This document shows positions 21,301 through 34,022 of a DNA stretch of 64,000 bases, one piece after another. The notes below the pieces were generated by a model, which searched no databases, was not told the origin of the DNA, and saw nothing but the letters and a program-made list of their open reading frames with translations. Location of the stretch: the NCBI RefSeq assembly GCF_025024155.1, contig NW_026251726.1, positions 186,001 through 250,000 on the forward strand, written 5' to 3'. Both the position numbers and the translations under genes were made by a program. Numbering within the stretch: the first letter of the stretch is position 1; each line of letters opens with the position of its first letter. The DNA comes from Gamsiella multidivaricata (taxonomy: Eukaryota; Mortierellomycota; Mortierellomycetes; Mortierellales; Mortierellaceae).

Positions 21301-24300
21301 ATACGGTCGTTCCAAACAAAGTCGGGTGTGATTGTGAGAGCAACTCGGAGGACGTTCCTGGTGATGGGAGCGACTTGAGCGTCCATTTGCAAAACTGGGA
21401 ACTGGTCCACGCACTTAGAAATTGTCTCACCCATCCTATGGAAGCGAACCAGCTCGCCTAGTTCGTTGACGGTCATTTCGCGCATGTCCTCGATCGTAGG
21501 TGGGTAGGTGCGGGCTTCCAGTTTGGTGATGATATCTCGAGGAAGTCCGAACTGAGCAAGTGGATGTTCAAAGGACCACATCTTCTTGTCGACCGATTTT
21601 CCGAGAGACAAAAGGACATTCGATACAGGGCCCCAGCTCCTATTCAGTGCGATTTCAAACAGGGCTCTGATGATACGCGACGCGTTCTGAGCAACATACG
21701 CACTATCAGATACCAAGGCAAAATCCTCCAACGGGGCCTGCGTGATAGCTGCCTGGAGCAGAATGTTGACCTTGGACGGCGAGGCGTCCAAACCACCCTA
21801 TTGACAATCAGACCACAACGCATTAGTACAATATGCACTAACAGTGAGAGAACAAATAGGGCAATCCTCCTGGTCCGGTATTATTTACCTTGACATCGCA
21901 GGGGCAAGCTTGCTCCAACAGTTTGCCCAGCTCCGCTTGTTCGTTATCTCTGGATTTGACGTTCTCGAACTCAGTACTTCTACTGACCATGGCGAGCACG
22001 TCTGCCTCTGTCATGCGCGGCTTCATCAGGCTGTTGTAGGTGTTGACGCTATTGTGGGACACGTAGTAGTTGGAGGCGATGCGTCCGAGATCCTTGGGGG
22101 TCAGAAACCCTGTCTTCTCGTCGTAAATGATCATCTGCGCTTTATGTAGGGCCTTGGCAGCTGCCACGATGATGTCTCGGCGCTTCTTGCCCAAGAGAGG
22201 GTCCTCCGCAGGCTCCGTGTGGTCCATTCCATAGACGAGCGGATTCTTGCGCATGCGAACGTACAGATAAGTGTAGCTGAGCCAGGTGACGGCCTCGTCC
22301 ACGTTTGTGATGGTTCCTAGTGACAACTCTGCGTTCAAATTGTCCACCATACTTTCGATAAACCTACAAAAATAAACAAAGCATCAGTGATCCCCTTATC
22401 CTTGAAGCATTCGACGACAAGGTAAACATTTCAACGCTACTCCGCACTCACCTCGACTCAATGGGAAGCTGCTGGGTGATGAGCGCGACATAGTGGTTCA
22501 GCTTGTCCTGAGTCGTCAGAATATATCCTACGCCATGCGTCTCATATTGAGGACGACCGGCACGACCAAAAATTTGCATCACATCCAGGATCGACAGATC
22601 AACAAAGGCACCCTTTTGTGTGTTGTAGACTTGCGTACCCTTGATCACTACAGCGTATGCTGGCAAGTTGACACCCCAGGCAAGAGTAGCAGTACAGCAG
22701 AGAACCTATCAGTACAGGGAATATCAGTTAGCGCTCGAATATGTTGAGTACGCACAATGCCCTTTGAGCGCAATGCACAAAGTCCTTACCTTAATCAATC
22801 CATCAGCAAACAGCTTCTCTGTAAGCGTGCGGTCAGCTCTCAGCATTCCTGCGTGGTGAATTCCGAAGCCATACTGGAAGAGCTCCTTCATTTCGCGATT
22901 CTTTGATCTTGCAAGGTCTTTCTTCCTGAGTTCGTACTGAGGATCGCTCGAGGCGTCAAAGAAAATCTGCTCGTCCTCATCGCTGGCCTTTTGCTTCAAC
23001 ATCTGCGCCGTCTTGACGGTATCCTTGCGCGCGTGAACAAACACCATAACTTGATGTCCTTCCTTGACGAGATCTACAACCTGTGGATAAAAGATGTTGT
23101 TAATAGCCGCATTGGAAATACCGTAGTTTTTTTAGGACCAGCAAGCTGCTTACTTTGTCATAACAAGTCTGGTCCAATCCTCGAGTGTATTGAGAAGAGC
23201 CGTACTTGCCGCGGATTCCACAAAAGTGCTGCTCCAATGGCACAGGTCGGAAGCCGCCATCAAAGTAGAACAGCCCCTGATAGGGATTGACGCGCAAGAA
23301 CGATGCGACATCGACATAATTGGGAAGTGTAGCTGATAGACCAACAATACGGATCATAGACTGGGAGGTCTCAACTTGGCGCAGCGTACGCGCAACGATG
23401 CTCTCCAGAACAGCGCCACGCTCGTCATGCAGCAAATGCACCTCATCAATAATCAATAAGCGGACCTTCTGAGCTAGTTCAACATCTCCTGTACTCTTGC
23501 GAGTGACAACATCCCACTTCTCAGGCGTCGTGACAATGATTTGCGTGTTGGCGATCTCGGCCTTGGTCAACTGCATATCTCCTGTCAACTCGCGTACCTC
23601 GATACCGAGCCACTTCAAACGCGAGCTGAACTTGCGCACAATTTCAGCTGCGAGGGCCTTCATAGGTGCCACAAACACAATCTTGAAGTCGTTCTTTGCT
23701 ACCACGTACTGCTTAGGGTCAAGGCCAGGTCGGGGTGTTGGAGTACAGTGCTGGTTCAATGTTCTCAAAATCGTCAGCAGGGAGACATCCGTTTTACCCT
23801 ATGACGGGATTTATCATGTAAGTACGATAACATACTTATGGAAAATGGATTCATCCTACGACTCATGGCGCCTTGGACTTACAGCTCCAGTGGGGGCGCA
23901 CATGAGAATGTTTTCGTTTGTTTCATACGCCACGGGGTATACAATGGACTGGATGCGATTGAGGGAGGCATATGCCTTGAAGGTTGTACTGCACAACGTA
24001 TCCATTTGATCGATCATGATGACCTTTTCTGTAGCACGACGGGGAGCTTGCTTAGTAATCGGGATCGTAATCTCTTCATAATCCTGTAAGTGATAAATGT
24101 TTTATGTGTGTTAGGAATCACGAATGTATTATACGACACTGTATATCATGGCATCGACAGTCCAGTTACCTTTTCGTCTTCGCGTGTTGCGCCTGGAGGG
24201 AGGGCAAAGCTCTTGCCGATAGCCGACAGCATGTTTCCACCTTTCTTTGACTGATATACATGTGGGTAGTCAGGTCCGCCAAAGTTCGTTTTCTATATTT

Positions 24301-25646
24301 AAATGGAGTGGGCAAAGCATCGTAAATGTAAGTGACCTTCGCCATATATTCCAATCAAACCTATTATTCCTGGTGAGGCACTTACTTGCTGTGAACTAGC
24401 CAAAGGCATGGATGCATTGTTGCGAAGCTGCTCCTCACGAGCTTTGCGTAGATCCTCCTGATCGAATCCTAGGATTGTCGATGACAGTGCCGCCTCCTCT
24501 TCTTCGTCGCGTACTCCGTGCTTCTTGCGCTCCTTTCGGGCCAACTTGGCTGCCAGTTTCTCGTCCTCTGTCTGAATAGTAAAGTTGGTTCCTATGGGTG
24601 CCCTATAATTGTCGTGGCGCTCGTGCTTCTGATTCTTTGAAGGCTCTGCATCTGGATCGTACGTCGTCTAGAAGCGCATGCAATATCAAGGTCAACGAGG
24701 ATCTAAGAGATAATCATTCTTCTACTGATTCTATTTCAATGACCATCGACTCCATACCTGTGCCATGATATTTTCCACGATCGTTCGCCGGTTCGTCAAG
24801 AGGGCAGTAATGAATTCGAAGTTCTCAAATCCCAAAAGGTCCACCAAATTGATTTGAATATCATCATCTAACATGCCATAAAGACAGCCGTTAGCGGCAC
24901 TTCTTCCGCGCTGACGAACCCAGAAAGTCATGACCACTAATAAACCTACCAGCCTTATCGGATCTGAGAATTGTAAAAATGTCAATTGAGAGCCGCTTGG
25001 AGGTCATCTCCGTCGTGGCATCTCCAAATGCCTGCAAGTGAGAGGTACATTGGCTGATCAGCCAAGCACGGTCATAAATTATGCTGGACATTGACGACGC
25101 CCGGGTATCTGCTTCGTGATGAGTCTTTTGCTCCGTAGCACGCGGGGGTAGGAGGGGAGGCGTAATAGTGCCATAATCAGGCAACTGATCGCCCGGCTGG
25201 CCAAGATCGGCATCACGGTGATGATTCAAGAGAGAGTCCGTGTCCGAGATGGTCTCAGTGTCATCGCTGTCGTCAATCGTGGGCCAAATCGGCGCCCGGT
25301 AGGAATATCCTGCATTCTCCATACCATACTCGATCTCCTCCTCCAGTGGCGGGAAGTCGGCACTTGACAAGAGCTGCTCCTGCTGTCGTTCGCGTCGGCT
25401 TGTCAACATGGCTTTGAAGTCGATGATGTTGCGCTTCCACTCCTCATGCGCTTTATTCAAGGCACGAACAACGAGCTCGTCCTCATCCTCTTGGTTGTCA
25501 TCATCACTATCGGCACAGCTGTCGCGCGGTGCACCATTGACAATGTTGATATCCTCCGTGGTATTGACAGAGTGATCCTTTTGGAACTTGGCTGGGTGAG
25601 TCATTCGAAGAATGTTGGCCAAGTGGAAACCGTTGAGATCCGCCAT
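18352..25646 (-). CDS. SLH1: RQC-trigger helicase Slh1/ASCC3
   Basis: Eleven exons close in phase to 2142 residues: 25646-24950, 24867-24758, 24667-24386, 24292-24170, 24083-23883, 23798-23154, 23080-22790, 22705-22452, 22363-21889, 21797-19164, 19068-18352. The protein has the double Ski2-like layout of ASCC3/Slh1. The N-terminal region is followed by helicase cassette 1 (APTGAGKT near residue 470, DEVH near 590) with a Sec63-like module, then cassette 2 (APTGSGKT near 1329, DEIH near 1435) and a second Sec63-like module. The cassette 2 text ([39 protein letters not shown]) is Slh1/ASCC3-type rather than Brr2-type. Slh1 is the ATPase of the RQT complex that splits collided ribosomes in the cytosol. 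It shares a 232-bp divergent promoter with the IBTK-like gene. Length fits the family (roughly 2000-2200). No lesion is seen. Confidence 0.95.
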
Positions 25647-25878
25647 GATTACTGCGTCCTTGTTGATGCTGTATTCCTTTGCGTACGTATGCTGATGGAA
25701 GAATAATGAGAAGCTCGGCGAGTCGATGAGTAGGCGTAAGTGGGATAGCTGCCACTTTTAAAGGCATGTGCGAATTTATCCGCAGTTTCCATTGGATCGT
25801 GTTGGAGTTCCAAATCGGGATATCAAAACGAGCTGCGGCGAAAGCTGACGTTTGCTTCTTCCTCTTCGCAACCCTTCA
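25647..25878. promoter_or_regulatory. Divergent promoter of SLH1 and the IBTK-like gene
   Basis: Only 232 bp separate the two start codons, which face away from each other. A pyrimidine-rich run (CTTCTTCCTCTTCGCAACCC) lies just before the IBTK ATG. No clear TATA box is seen. Confidence 0.6.
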
Positions 25879-28800
25879 ATGTCGACGCATCATGCAGCAG
25901 TGAACTCGCACGCACACCCCGCCAGGGTCCTTTCTAATGCAGCTATCAACACAATGAATGAGGATGTCAATCGCAAGGATGAGGATGGGATGACCCCTCT
26001 GCACTATGCCGTGGCCAGTAACAATCTCGAGCTGGTCAGGACACTCCTGAGACGCCCTAAAATTGATGTCAACGAGAAGGACCTCGAGTCGGGTTGGACG
26101 GCCCTTCATAAGTAAAGCCCAGCATCCAGACCTGTGCTTAGCATATTGCGCATGCTGCGCTGTGAAGATCGCGTACTCAACATTCCCACCCTTTCACTAT
26201 TCCGAAATTTAGGGCTCTCTATCTTGGACATCTCAGGATTGCCTTGGAATTGATTCAACACAAGGATATCAACATGACCATCGAGGTAACCATCTAGGGC
26301 CAAGACCATGAAACTACGCATTTCACTTCTACCGTTGGTGCTATACTTTAAGACATCAAAATGCACACTGACAATAGATCCATTGCTCATACACATAGGA
26401 CAAGGATAGGAATACGGCAGTTGATTTATGCCAGGCAACTCTCCCTGTATCCCTAAAGATGGGGCCATGCCCGGCGGACGCTCTATACACCTGGGGATCC
26501 AATTCGAACTTCACTCTCGGACACAACGACGGCGATGACAGGAAGAATCCAGAGCTGGTCAAGTTTCCTTACCAAACCAATACCATCACGTTTCCGAGGG
26601 TCAAATCGGCCAAGCCGATATTGTACCAGCTTTCCATGAGCAAGTTCCATACTGCCATCGCGACATCAGAGCCTGGATTTACTGGCAAGTTGTGGGGCTT
26701 CGGTACTAATGGAAGACTTGGATCGGACCGAAAAATGCAGATGCGCCCGGCACCCATATCCGGAATCTCTGGCAACATTGTCTTCACCGCTCTGGGAAGG
26801 GATCACACGGTTCTCATCACCTCCAAGGGTGAGGTCTACACCCTTGGAAACAACAAGTATGGTCAACTGGGATACACCCTGGATATTCCCAAGAACGGTC
26901 AGGATCCGATTCAGGATTCGCCGAAGCGGGTTGCCCTCAACATTGCAAAACTCCCTATCGTGGGCGCTGCAGCATCGAAATGGCATACTGTTGTCCACAC
27001 AGGATCAGAGATGTTCACGTTCGGTTTCAACTACGGTCAATTAGGATATGAAAGAAAGGGCGATATACAGTTGGGGCCCAGAAAGGTTGCTTCGCTTCCC
27101 CCTGGTCTGATCATGCAGGTGGCAGCGTCCGATGTAGCCACCGCCTGTCTCATGTCTTCAAACGATGTCATCGTCTTTTACAAATACGCATACCACCGAG
27201 TGTCGTTCTCGCTCTTCCCTTATCCTGATTGGTTCTCTACCTTGTGCATGCCGATGGTCTTGAACGAGAACCGCCCATGCAAGATTTCCTGCTCGGAAAA
27301 CAAGTTTGGAATGATGACGAGATGGGGCGATATCCATGTCTGGAGCTACCCGGATGCAGATGCCGGAATTACACTCGGGTCTTTGCCTTCAAACCACTCC
27401 ATTCCGTTCTCATCGATTACACCGCCCGAGAAACCAAGACGAGTTTGGACGTACGGTGGAGACCGAACACATGCCATAGACTTTGCGCTGGGGCAAAATG
27501 GCTCAGTTATCATGCTCACCAAAGGCGGGCATGTTTACATTGGTATCAACAAGGGAAACACTGTCGGACGAAATGTCAAGTGGCAAAGGTACAAGTTCGT
27601 GATCCGAAGCAAATGTGCTACCGTGACAAGCAACGAACTGCATGATTAAAAAACTTTTATTTTATCTGGTTTCTAGAATCCCACATCTCGATCGTATTGT
27701 GCAAGTCTACGCTAATCCTAGTGGCGCGTGGGCAGCCCTACGCTCGGAATCGACACTGACTCCAGTAGTCGTGCGTCCAGGATCCCTCGGTTTTGATATG
27801 GAACAGTCGCTTTCTCAGTTTCATCTGTACCGTAACAATGAAAAGAATCGAGACAAGAGTGTGCAGAACAGAGTTTTCAACGATGATGATGATGAGGAGG
27901 AAGATGAGGACGACAAGGTGGCAGCAGACCCTTGGAGGATTGATACCAACGGCTGGCAGAATATTGAGAAGAGCTGGGATTATGATGTCGTCCCGCTCCT
28001 GGATATGACGGCGAACCTCACCAACAACACCAGCAGCTCTGTCTCGGGAAGCCATCTCTTTGATGTGGAGATTCAGGCGGGAAAGAGGATACTTGGTGCA
28101 CACAGAATAGTCCTTGCAGCCCGGAGTCCAGTCTTCCATCGAGCATTCATCGACACGCCTCGCTCCCTCACAAATGTCGGGTCTCTTGTGGTAGTGGATC
28201 CAACAGCAAGTGGATCCACCAGCAGGACGCTCTACACCGTTCTCTTGAAGGTCGAATTTGCCACAGCGGTGCTTCTTCTTCAGTTCTTGTACAGCGATCG
28301 ATTCGATCCGTTTTGGGATGCGCTTGATCTGCCCAAGGCCAAAAAGCAATATGCTCTCAAAGTCCGACAACAACTCTACCATTTGGCATTGGAGCTTTCG
28401 TTGCCTACTTTGCAGGCCGCTCTTCAATACTCGTTTACTCATGTCTGCAGCGCCAGTCTTTCAAAAGACATGGATCAAGTGGTACAGAGCCCGTCAAAGC
28501 TCAAAAGTCTAGCCGATGTTCGATTGCTACTCAAGGACAGCGCTTCTATGGACGTTCATCAGATGATCTTGGGACACCGCTCTCCATTTTTCAACGCCAT
28601 GTTTGTCAGGACGGACGAATGGATCCGTGAGAGACAGAGTTGGAGACGTATTTCAGACACCAGTGGAGAGATTGAGGATACGATTCTGGAGATTGACATG
28701 AAGCATATGGACTTGGAGTCGATGACCCTGGTCATGAAGTATATCTACACCGATTGCGGCCCAGAACTGTTTAATGACACTGGTAAGCGTTTTTTTTATG

Positions 28801-30953
28801 TTCGTAGGATAATGGATATGAATATCAAAAGACATGAATTGACCTTATTTTTTATTTGACATTTATCTTCTACAGAAAAGGACGGCATGGATGATCTCAT
28901 TCAGCTGGTTATCAACGTACTTCAAATTGCAGACGAGTTGCTCATAGACCGACTGAAAGAGATTTGCGAGAATGTTCTAGGCGAGCAAGGTATGGTATTG
29001 CAGCTGGTTTCAATTGAAGAAGCAATACCCATCGAAGGTACCAACGGCAATATCCGTCCTCTATCCGCCCAGTCCGTGCAAAAACTGTGGTTGCCTTTTT
29101 AGAAATCTCGTTGATGTATGCGGCCGACTCACTAAAAGTAACCTGCATCGATTACCTGTGCCATAACATCGAAATGGCCCTTGATCAGAGGTATGCCTTA
29201 AAATGCTATTTCTTTTTGCGGCGAACATGACTTTGGGCAAGACGAAAAACAACTAACATTCTTTATTGGTTGAATATCGACTTCTTTAGATGGCTGGAGG
29301 GCGTCGATGATGATATTTTGATATTGGTGGAGAGGGCTCTGAAAGACAAGCAGGATGCCTTTATGCCTTATGTGCGGTCTGGACGCCATCTCCCGGACCC
29401 GGCAGTAGTAGGAGAGATGAAGGAATCAATCAAGGTCGGAGGCTATCGGTTCTATCGTCCACGCGGAACCTTCAAGCCCGACGTATCAAAAGGTTCTCGA
29501 CAAAGTCATGAGCGGGACATGGAGCATATGCATACCGCCCAGCGATCAGCAACCATTGTTGCAGCTCCGCGAGTTTTGTCATCGTCTTCGCGACTTGCAC
29601 TTGCTTCATCCACTACAGCGCCGGTCATACCGCTCTCGTCAACATCTGACAGCGCGCGTGCGCCAGGTCCCATCGAAAATATCTCGCCTATCTTGCAGGG
29701 TCTTGAGAGATCTGGATCGCTATCAAATGCTCAGGGCACTCCAGATTGGCCAATGCTCTCAGATGCGCCTGTGGCAGGGAGGAGAGATATCCCAGCACTG
29801 ACGACGAGGAAGACAAGCTGGGCCCACGTTCCGAATGTGGAAAGCACACAGATGTCTCGAGCTGGTCAGGATGCAGGGGCAGCAGATAATTTGTCGAGGC
29901 CAACCCTACGTGAGATCTTGGAACAGGAGCAGCGTCAGGGACAGGCGCATCCGAACAAGGGCCTCAGCATTCCTGTCGCTACGGCCGTTACTCAAAAGAC
30001 AAGTAAACTGTCGCAAAAAGAGCGCCGGAAAATGCAGCAACAGCAACAATCGCCATTATCGTCCGACCCGGCTCAGGCGACTCAATCTCCGCCTGCCTCG
30101 CAGGCCTGGGCAAAAGTACCGCCTGCGCATTCTCTGGACCTGACTCTTGGAGGCGTTGATGGATCGGGATTACTGCGAAGACAAAATTCTGCGGGAATTG
30201 CTGGGACTCCAGTTAGCACTCCTACTCTGCTTGACATTCAGCAGAGCGAACTCTCGCTCTTCCGAACTCAGCCCAAGGAGGTCCCTCGTGTCGCTATTGC
30301 CACCTCGAAGCCTGTCAAGGAGACAACGTATGATACTCATTGCTTTCTATATCAGCTCTTGGTCGCCAATACCTCATCTAATATAACCTCACTCTCAATT
30401 TTTATTATATCTGCTTAGGCGAACGAATACAGCGGAAAGAACATTTTCAGAAGCGCCTTGGAGATTGGATGCGATCCCAGAGCCCTTGCGAGCTGTTACC
30501 AGGCACCAAAGTCAGATGTATCCCAAGCTGGAATCCAATGCTTCGTCAGCAGGATCATTCTCTTCGCCATCCCTGGGTCCTGTCCGAAACGGCCTTCCAT
30601 CAAATGGTTCGTCGAGTGAGCTGGCTGCAAACAATGGCAGCGCAAGCGGCGCAGACACACCGGCACCAACAGCAACAGCTCTCTCGACCTCTGGAATGTC
30701 TGTTCCTTCGCCCTCTGCGTCATCAGCATCTGCGTCTTCTTCGCTCTCGTCATTTGCAATTATCCAGAACCAGCAATTGAGGGACCGAAACATGTTGTTG
30801 CGGGCACGGCATCACAAGAAGAGTCTTTATCAGATCCAGATCGAGGAACAGGCATTGAGCCAGCTCCGAGCAATGAGCCTTGACCGCGTGCGTGCTAAGG
30901 CAGCGGGGGGTACTGGTGAATGGTTCACCTGCGAGATAGGCCAACAATATTAG
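25879..30953 (+). CDS. IBTK: IBTK-like ankyrin/RCC1/BTB protein
   Basis: Eight exons close in phase to 1468 residues: 25879-26111, 26213-26285, 26399-27588, 27677-28782, 28876-28989, 29073-29190, 29290-30327, 30419-30953. The domain order equals that of the inhibitor of Bruton tyrosine kinase: ankyrin repeats (about residues 30-120, DGMTPLHYAVASNNLELV), an RCC1-type propeller (about 125-490, ALYTWGSNSNFTLGH, VYTLGNNKYGQLGY), two BTB/POZ domains (near 625 and 778, LFDVEIQAG and DVRLLLKDS), a BACK-like helical part, then a long Ser/Pro/Gln-rich tail. It ends with a conserved block (SLYQIQIEEQALSQL, GEWFTCEI). BTB proteins of this type act as substrate adaptors for Cullin-3 ubiquitin ligases. 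The Btk kinase itself is absent from fungi, so the name marks ancestry only. An acidic run (DDDDEEEDEDD) interrupts the region before BTB1. Confidence 0.9.
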
Positions 30954-31513
30954 TATTCCATTGCTCAATAGACAACCCTGCCCGCCCTATGGTATTTATG
31001 TTTCGTTTTTGCTGTTTTTGTTTGAGAGAGATTTCCGCAGAGACTTCGTAGACACTCGATCCCGGGCGAGGCGTAAGCCAGGACGATATAGGTGTGTCCC
31101 CGCCAGGACCTGGCCCTCAATGAGGGACTGATCAGGTCACTGTTGCTGATGTCTTGCTGAACACTAGCACTGCCTTGCTATGGTAGAAAGAACAAAAGAG
31201 TGACTCTGTGCGAGCGTATGACATGAGGGAAAACAGTGGACTGAAAGGCTGGAAAAGATTTTAAACGAAGGTGACTGTCTAACAAAGGTGCATTTCGACA
31301 CTTAGAATAAGATAGCCTGTGTGGGCTTGTTTTTTGGAACAGTTCAAAGATAGGGTTTCTGAGAGCAAATTGAAGACGAAAGCATCATGAAAGGACTGCC
31401 TTGGCAGTTCGGTGACGGGACCATGGAGACCCAGCAGCCTTTACTGGGGAACCAGAACTGAAACGTGCCTTTGTGATTTCTTTATTCGGTGCGAACCATT
31501 TATCGCATGGCTG
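30954..31513. other. Convergent 3' region
   Basis: This is the space between the 3' ends of the IBTK-like gene (plus) and the homeobox gene (minus). No further gene is seen. Confidence 0.6.
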
Positions 31514-33229
31514 CTAAGTGCGAGGAGAGGTTAGTTGCGCGGATATCAGCGTGAGAGCCAGTTGCTGGCGTGGAATAGGGTTCTGGTGCTGAAGGAAGTA
31601 CGGAGCCATGCGCATGGCTGGCGTCTTTGATGAAGACGACGAAGAGCCTCCGACTGCATGGCCGGAGCACTTTGGGTGTTGATGCGACTGAGATTGGGAA
31701 CCCGAAACGTAGCTGGACGCCTTTCTGGCTGGCTGTTGTCTCGGCGCCTTATGCTTCACCCTCAATTTGTTTGTGTCCTTTGGATTACTTGCTTCGCTGG
31801 AATCATTCGACGACGGCGCAGAAGACAAATCACTATTATCATCAGCATGTCCTCGCGCCATCAGCGGAATATCCAATGGCACCCTGGATCCGCCTATCGT
31901 GCTAAGCACCTGCTCGTAGGTCAGCTCAAAGCCCAGCGTTGCCATGTCACAATAATCTCCGCCGAGAACCAAGGCAACAGACATGTCATCCTCCACTGCC
32001 CTGTCTGCCACGGGCAACCCAAAATCGCTATTCAATAGAACGTCCAACCCAGCATCAGAACGTTCAAAGCCCACAAACGTCTCGGCTCCACTCCCTCGGT
32101 GGGCCATATTGCTATTCCTTTGCTGCACCATTGCCGCAAGGGACGTGTTCGAAGCAGTAGGTGAATTTGCGGGACTACATATAACGCGTTGGTCTTCGTG
32201 CGTATCACAACTGTCGTCATTGTCGTCGCTGTCGCTGGATCGCGCCAGCTGCTCATCCCCAGCCTCTTCGTTCCCCCTATACTCCTCCTCTTCCACCTCC
32301 TCCTGCTCTCCATAAATCACTCGGGCGAGCAATTCATCTCTCTTCAGTTTGGCACGCCGGTTCTGGAACCAGACTTGAACCGTCCTCGGATCCAGGCTCA
32401 GATACTGTGCAAATGCTAGCCGCTCCTTCGTACTGGGTTTCTCGTTCTTGTAGAACTGATGCATCAAGTACTCTGTCTCATCGATTGAGAGGCGTCGTCG
32501 GCGATTAAGCCTCTTATCTGGCTGCATCGATACAACAGCGTCTATCAATGGCGATGTGACTGGAGGCGTGTCTGGAGGAGATCGCGAGCGACGGCGAAGA
32601 TGACGGCGGCGTTGGCACTGCCGTTGGCAAACGCGTTGGTTTACCTGGGGCTCTTGATGATCGGATGCCACAGAACATTCCTTGGTCAGTGCTAGGAGCA
32701 CATTCGATGTTGCCGTTTCTAACATCAGAAGCTCAGGTAGTGAAGGCTGGACACATGCCTCGTCCTGGTGGACGTTTCTAGGTTGGCTATGGAGCCTGGA
32801 CGGCGATGGTAGGTCGTCGGGCGAATGGGGCCTGTGCAACGATTGCGACTGGCAATGGTACTGTGATACTGACACCCTGGCGCTCAATGGAGGTGAATAC
32901 TGCCCTTGATTCTGTGGTACTCGTTGTTGCAAGATCTCGAACCTTAACTCATTGATCGATTGTTGTGGTTGCTCGCAAAATACTTGTGCATGATCAAGGC
33001 TGGGTATCTGGGCCGTGGCGAAGTCAAATGGTTCATGAGGTGAAGGCTGTGGTATAGACGGTATGGCTGTGACAGCAAAAGTTGGGAAAGAGCGAGTGGG
33101 TAGCAGAGACGCGATGGTGTCAGCGCCATGGTTTCGAAAGAGGTTTTCCCGATCATTCATTGCCTTGAAAAGAGGTGCGTGTGGGATAAAAGCGCGAGAA
33201 AGAGAAAGCAGAATGTAAGCTAGGGCCAT
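31514..33229 (-). CDS. Homeodomain transcription factor
   Basis: This is a single exon of 571 residues from ATG 33227-33229. A second in-frame ATG at 33158-33160 (MNDRENLF) may be the true start, because the first 23 residues look unconserved. The homeodomain lies near residues 240-300: RRRRLSIDETEYLMHQFY, a helix-2 segment (SLDPRTV) and the recognition helix with the invariant WFQNRRAK. Two acidic stretches follow (EEVEEEE and DSDDNDDSCD), and the rest is Ser/Gln-rich and probably disordered. Fungal homeodomain proteins of this shape (Phx1/Pho2/Yox1-like) regulate stress, phosphate or cell-cycle genes. Which one this matches cannot be told from the domain alone. It is not a TALE homeodomain, since the usual three-residue loop insertion is not seen. 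Confidence 0.9.
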   Translation of the reverse strand: MALAYILLSLSRAFIPHAPLFKAMNDRENLFRNHGADTIASLLPTRSFPTFAVTAIPSIPQPSPHEPFDFATAQIPSLDHAQVFCEQPQQSINELRFEILQQRVPQNQGQYSPPLSARVSVSQYHCQSQSLHRPHSPDDLPSPSRLHSQPRNVHQDEACVQPSLPELLMLETATSNVLLALTKECSVASDHQEPQVNQRVCQRQCQRRRHLRRRSRSPPDTPPVTSPLIDAVVSMQPDKRLNRRRRLSIDETEYLMHQFYKNEKPSTKERLAFAQYLSLDPRTVQVWFQNRRAKLKRDELLARVIYGEQEEVEEEEYRGNEEAGDEQLARSSDSDDNDDSCDTHEDQRVICSPANSPTASNTSLAAMVQQRNSNMAHRGSGAETFVGFERSDAGLDVLLNSDFGLPVADRAVEDDMSVALVLGGDYCDMATLGFELTYEQVLSTIGGSRVPLDIPLMARGHADDNSDLSSAPSSNDSSEASNPKDTNKLRVKHKAPRQQPARKASSYVSGSQSQSHQHPKCSGHAVGGSSSSSSKTPAMRMAPYFLQHQNPIPRQQLALTLISAQLTSPRT

Positions 33230-33950
33230 GCTAATATAAAAAGGATTGCTGCCTCAACAGCGGTGCTGTTACTCTCGGCAGCATTAAACTTCTTAGTGTG
33301 TAAGCGATAGCTGGCACTCATAGTTGGTGTCCTGCAGCGAAGAAGGCGATGAAGATCGGCATTGATTCTGTAGAATAAAAGTCGCCGAGTTTACATCAAT
33401 GCTGATACTGGAGGATGGCTGGTCTCATAAAGCAGACGATAAAGACGGCTATGAGCGCTGACTTTTAATGTATACGATACACACCTGGACTTTGATTGGC
33501 ACTCTGGTGCTAGGGAGGTCGAGCGGGCTGATAGGAACGTCTCCAGAAGGCAATTTTCTTTCCATGGCGGGGGTGAAGAAGAGAGGGGCGTTGTCGTGCT
33601 TTTGTAGCTTCTGTACTTGTGCAAGTGGATATCAATTGAGTGAACTGAGCGAGTCGTTAGTATTTGTGCGACAAGGATGATTTCTATATGCAATGGACCT
33701 AGGACTAGCATACAACAGGCGCCTGTAGCCATCCTCCCTACACACATCCAAATTCTACCATTATCGGCACTTACTTCCATGCCCCCACTTCACTTTCCTT
33801 CTATAAACAGAATAGGAAGCACTCCTGCTCGTTCAAGCTTGCGGGGCTGTCATACAAATAAAAAAAAACATTAGCTCTCTCGAGCAAGACCTCTAAGCAT
33901 GAACATGCTCTTCTCAGCAACGGGAACCCAGATAAAAGATAACAAAAATG
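33230..33950. other. Upstream region of homeobox gene
   Basis: About 720 bp without a recognisable gene. It probably includes the promoter and 5' untranslated region of the homeodomain gene. Confidence 0.5.
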
Positions 33951-34022
33951 TAGCAAAGGGTGGTTTCGATCCACCGACCTCTGGGTTATGAGCCCAGCGC
34001 TCTTCCTCTGGGCGACTTTGCT
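33951..34022 (-). tRNA. tRNA-Met (CAU), elongator type
   Basis: The 72-nt cloverleaf reads on the minus strand: acceptor stem AGCAAAG/CTTTGCT, D arm with AGAGGAA loop, anticodon stem CTGGG/CCCAG around the loop CTCATAA (anticodon CAT), and T stem GGTGG/CCACC. The discriminator base A is followed within a few bases by TTTTT, a Pol III terminator. There is no intron. The T loop reads ATCGAAA instead of the usual TTCGAAA, and one D-stem pair (C-A) is mismatched, so it may be a weakened copy. The elongator identity is inferred from the AGGTC variable loop and the general layout. Confidence 0.85.

Noticed and set aside
18352..25646. Brr2 (U5 snRNP helicase) instead of Slh1/ASCC3
   Set aside because: The second cassette keeps active-looking APTGSGKT and DEIH motifs, and its text matches ASCC3/Slh1, not Brr2 with its degenerate second cassette.
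27738..28442. 234-residue minus-strand frame
   Set aside because: It is antisense to the BTB exon of the IBTK-like gene and shows no homology texture of its own.
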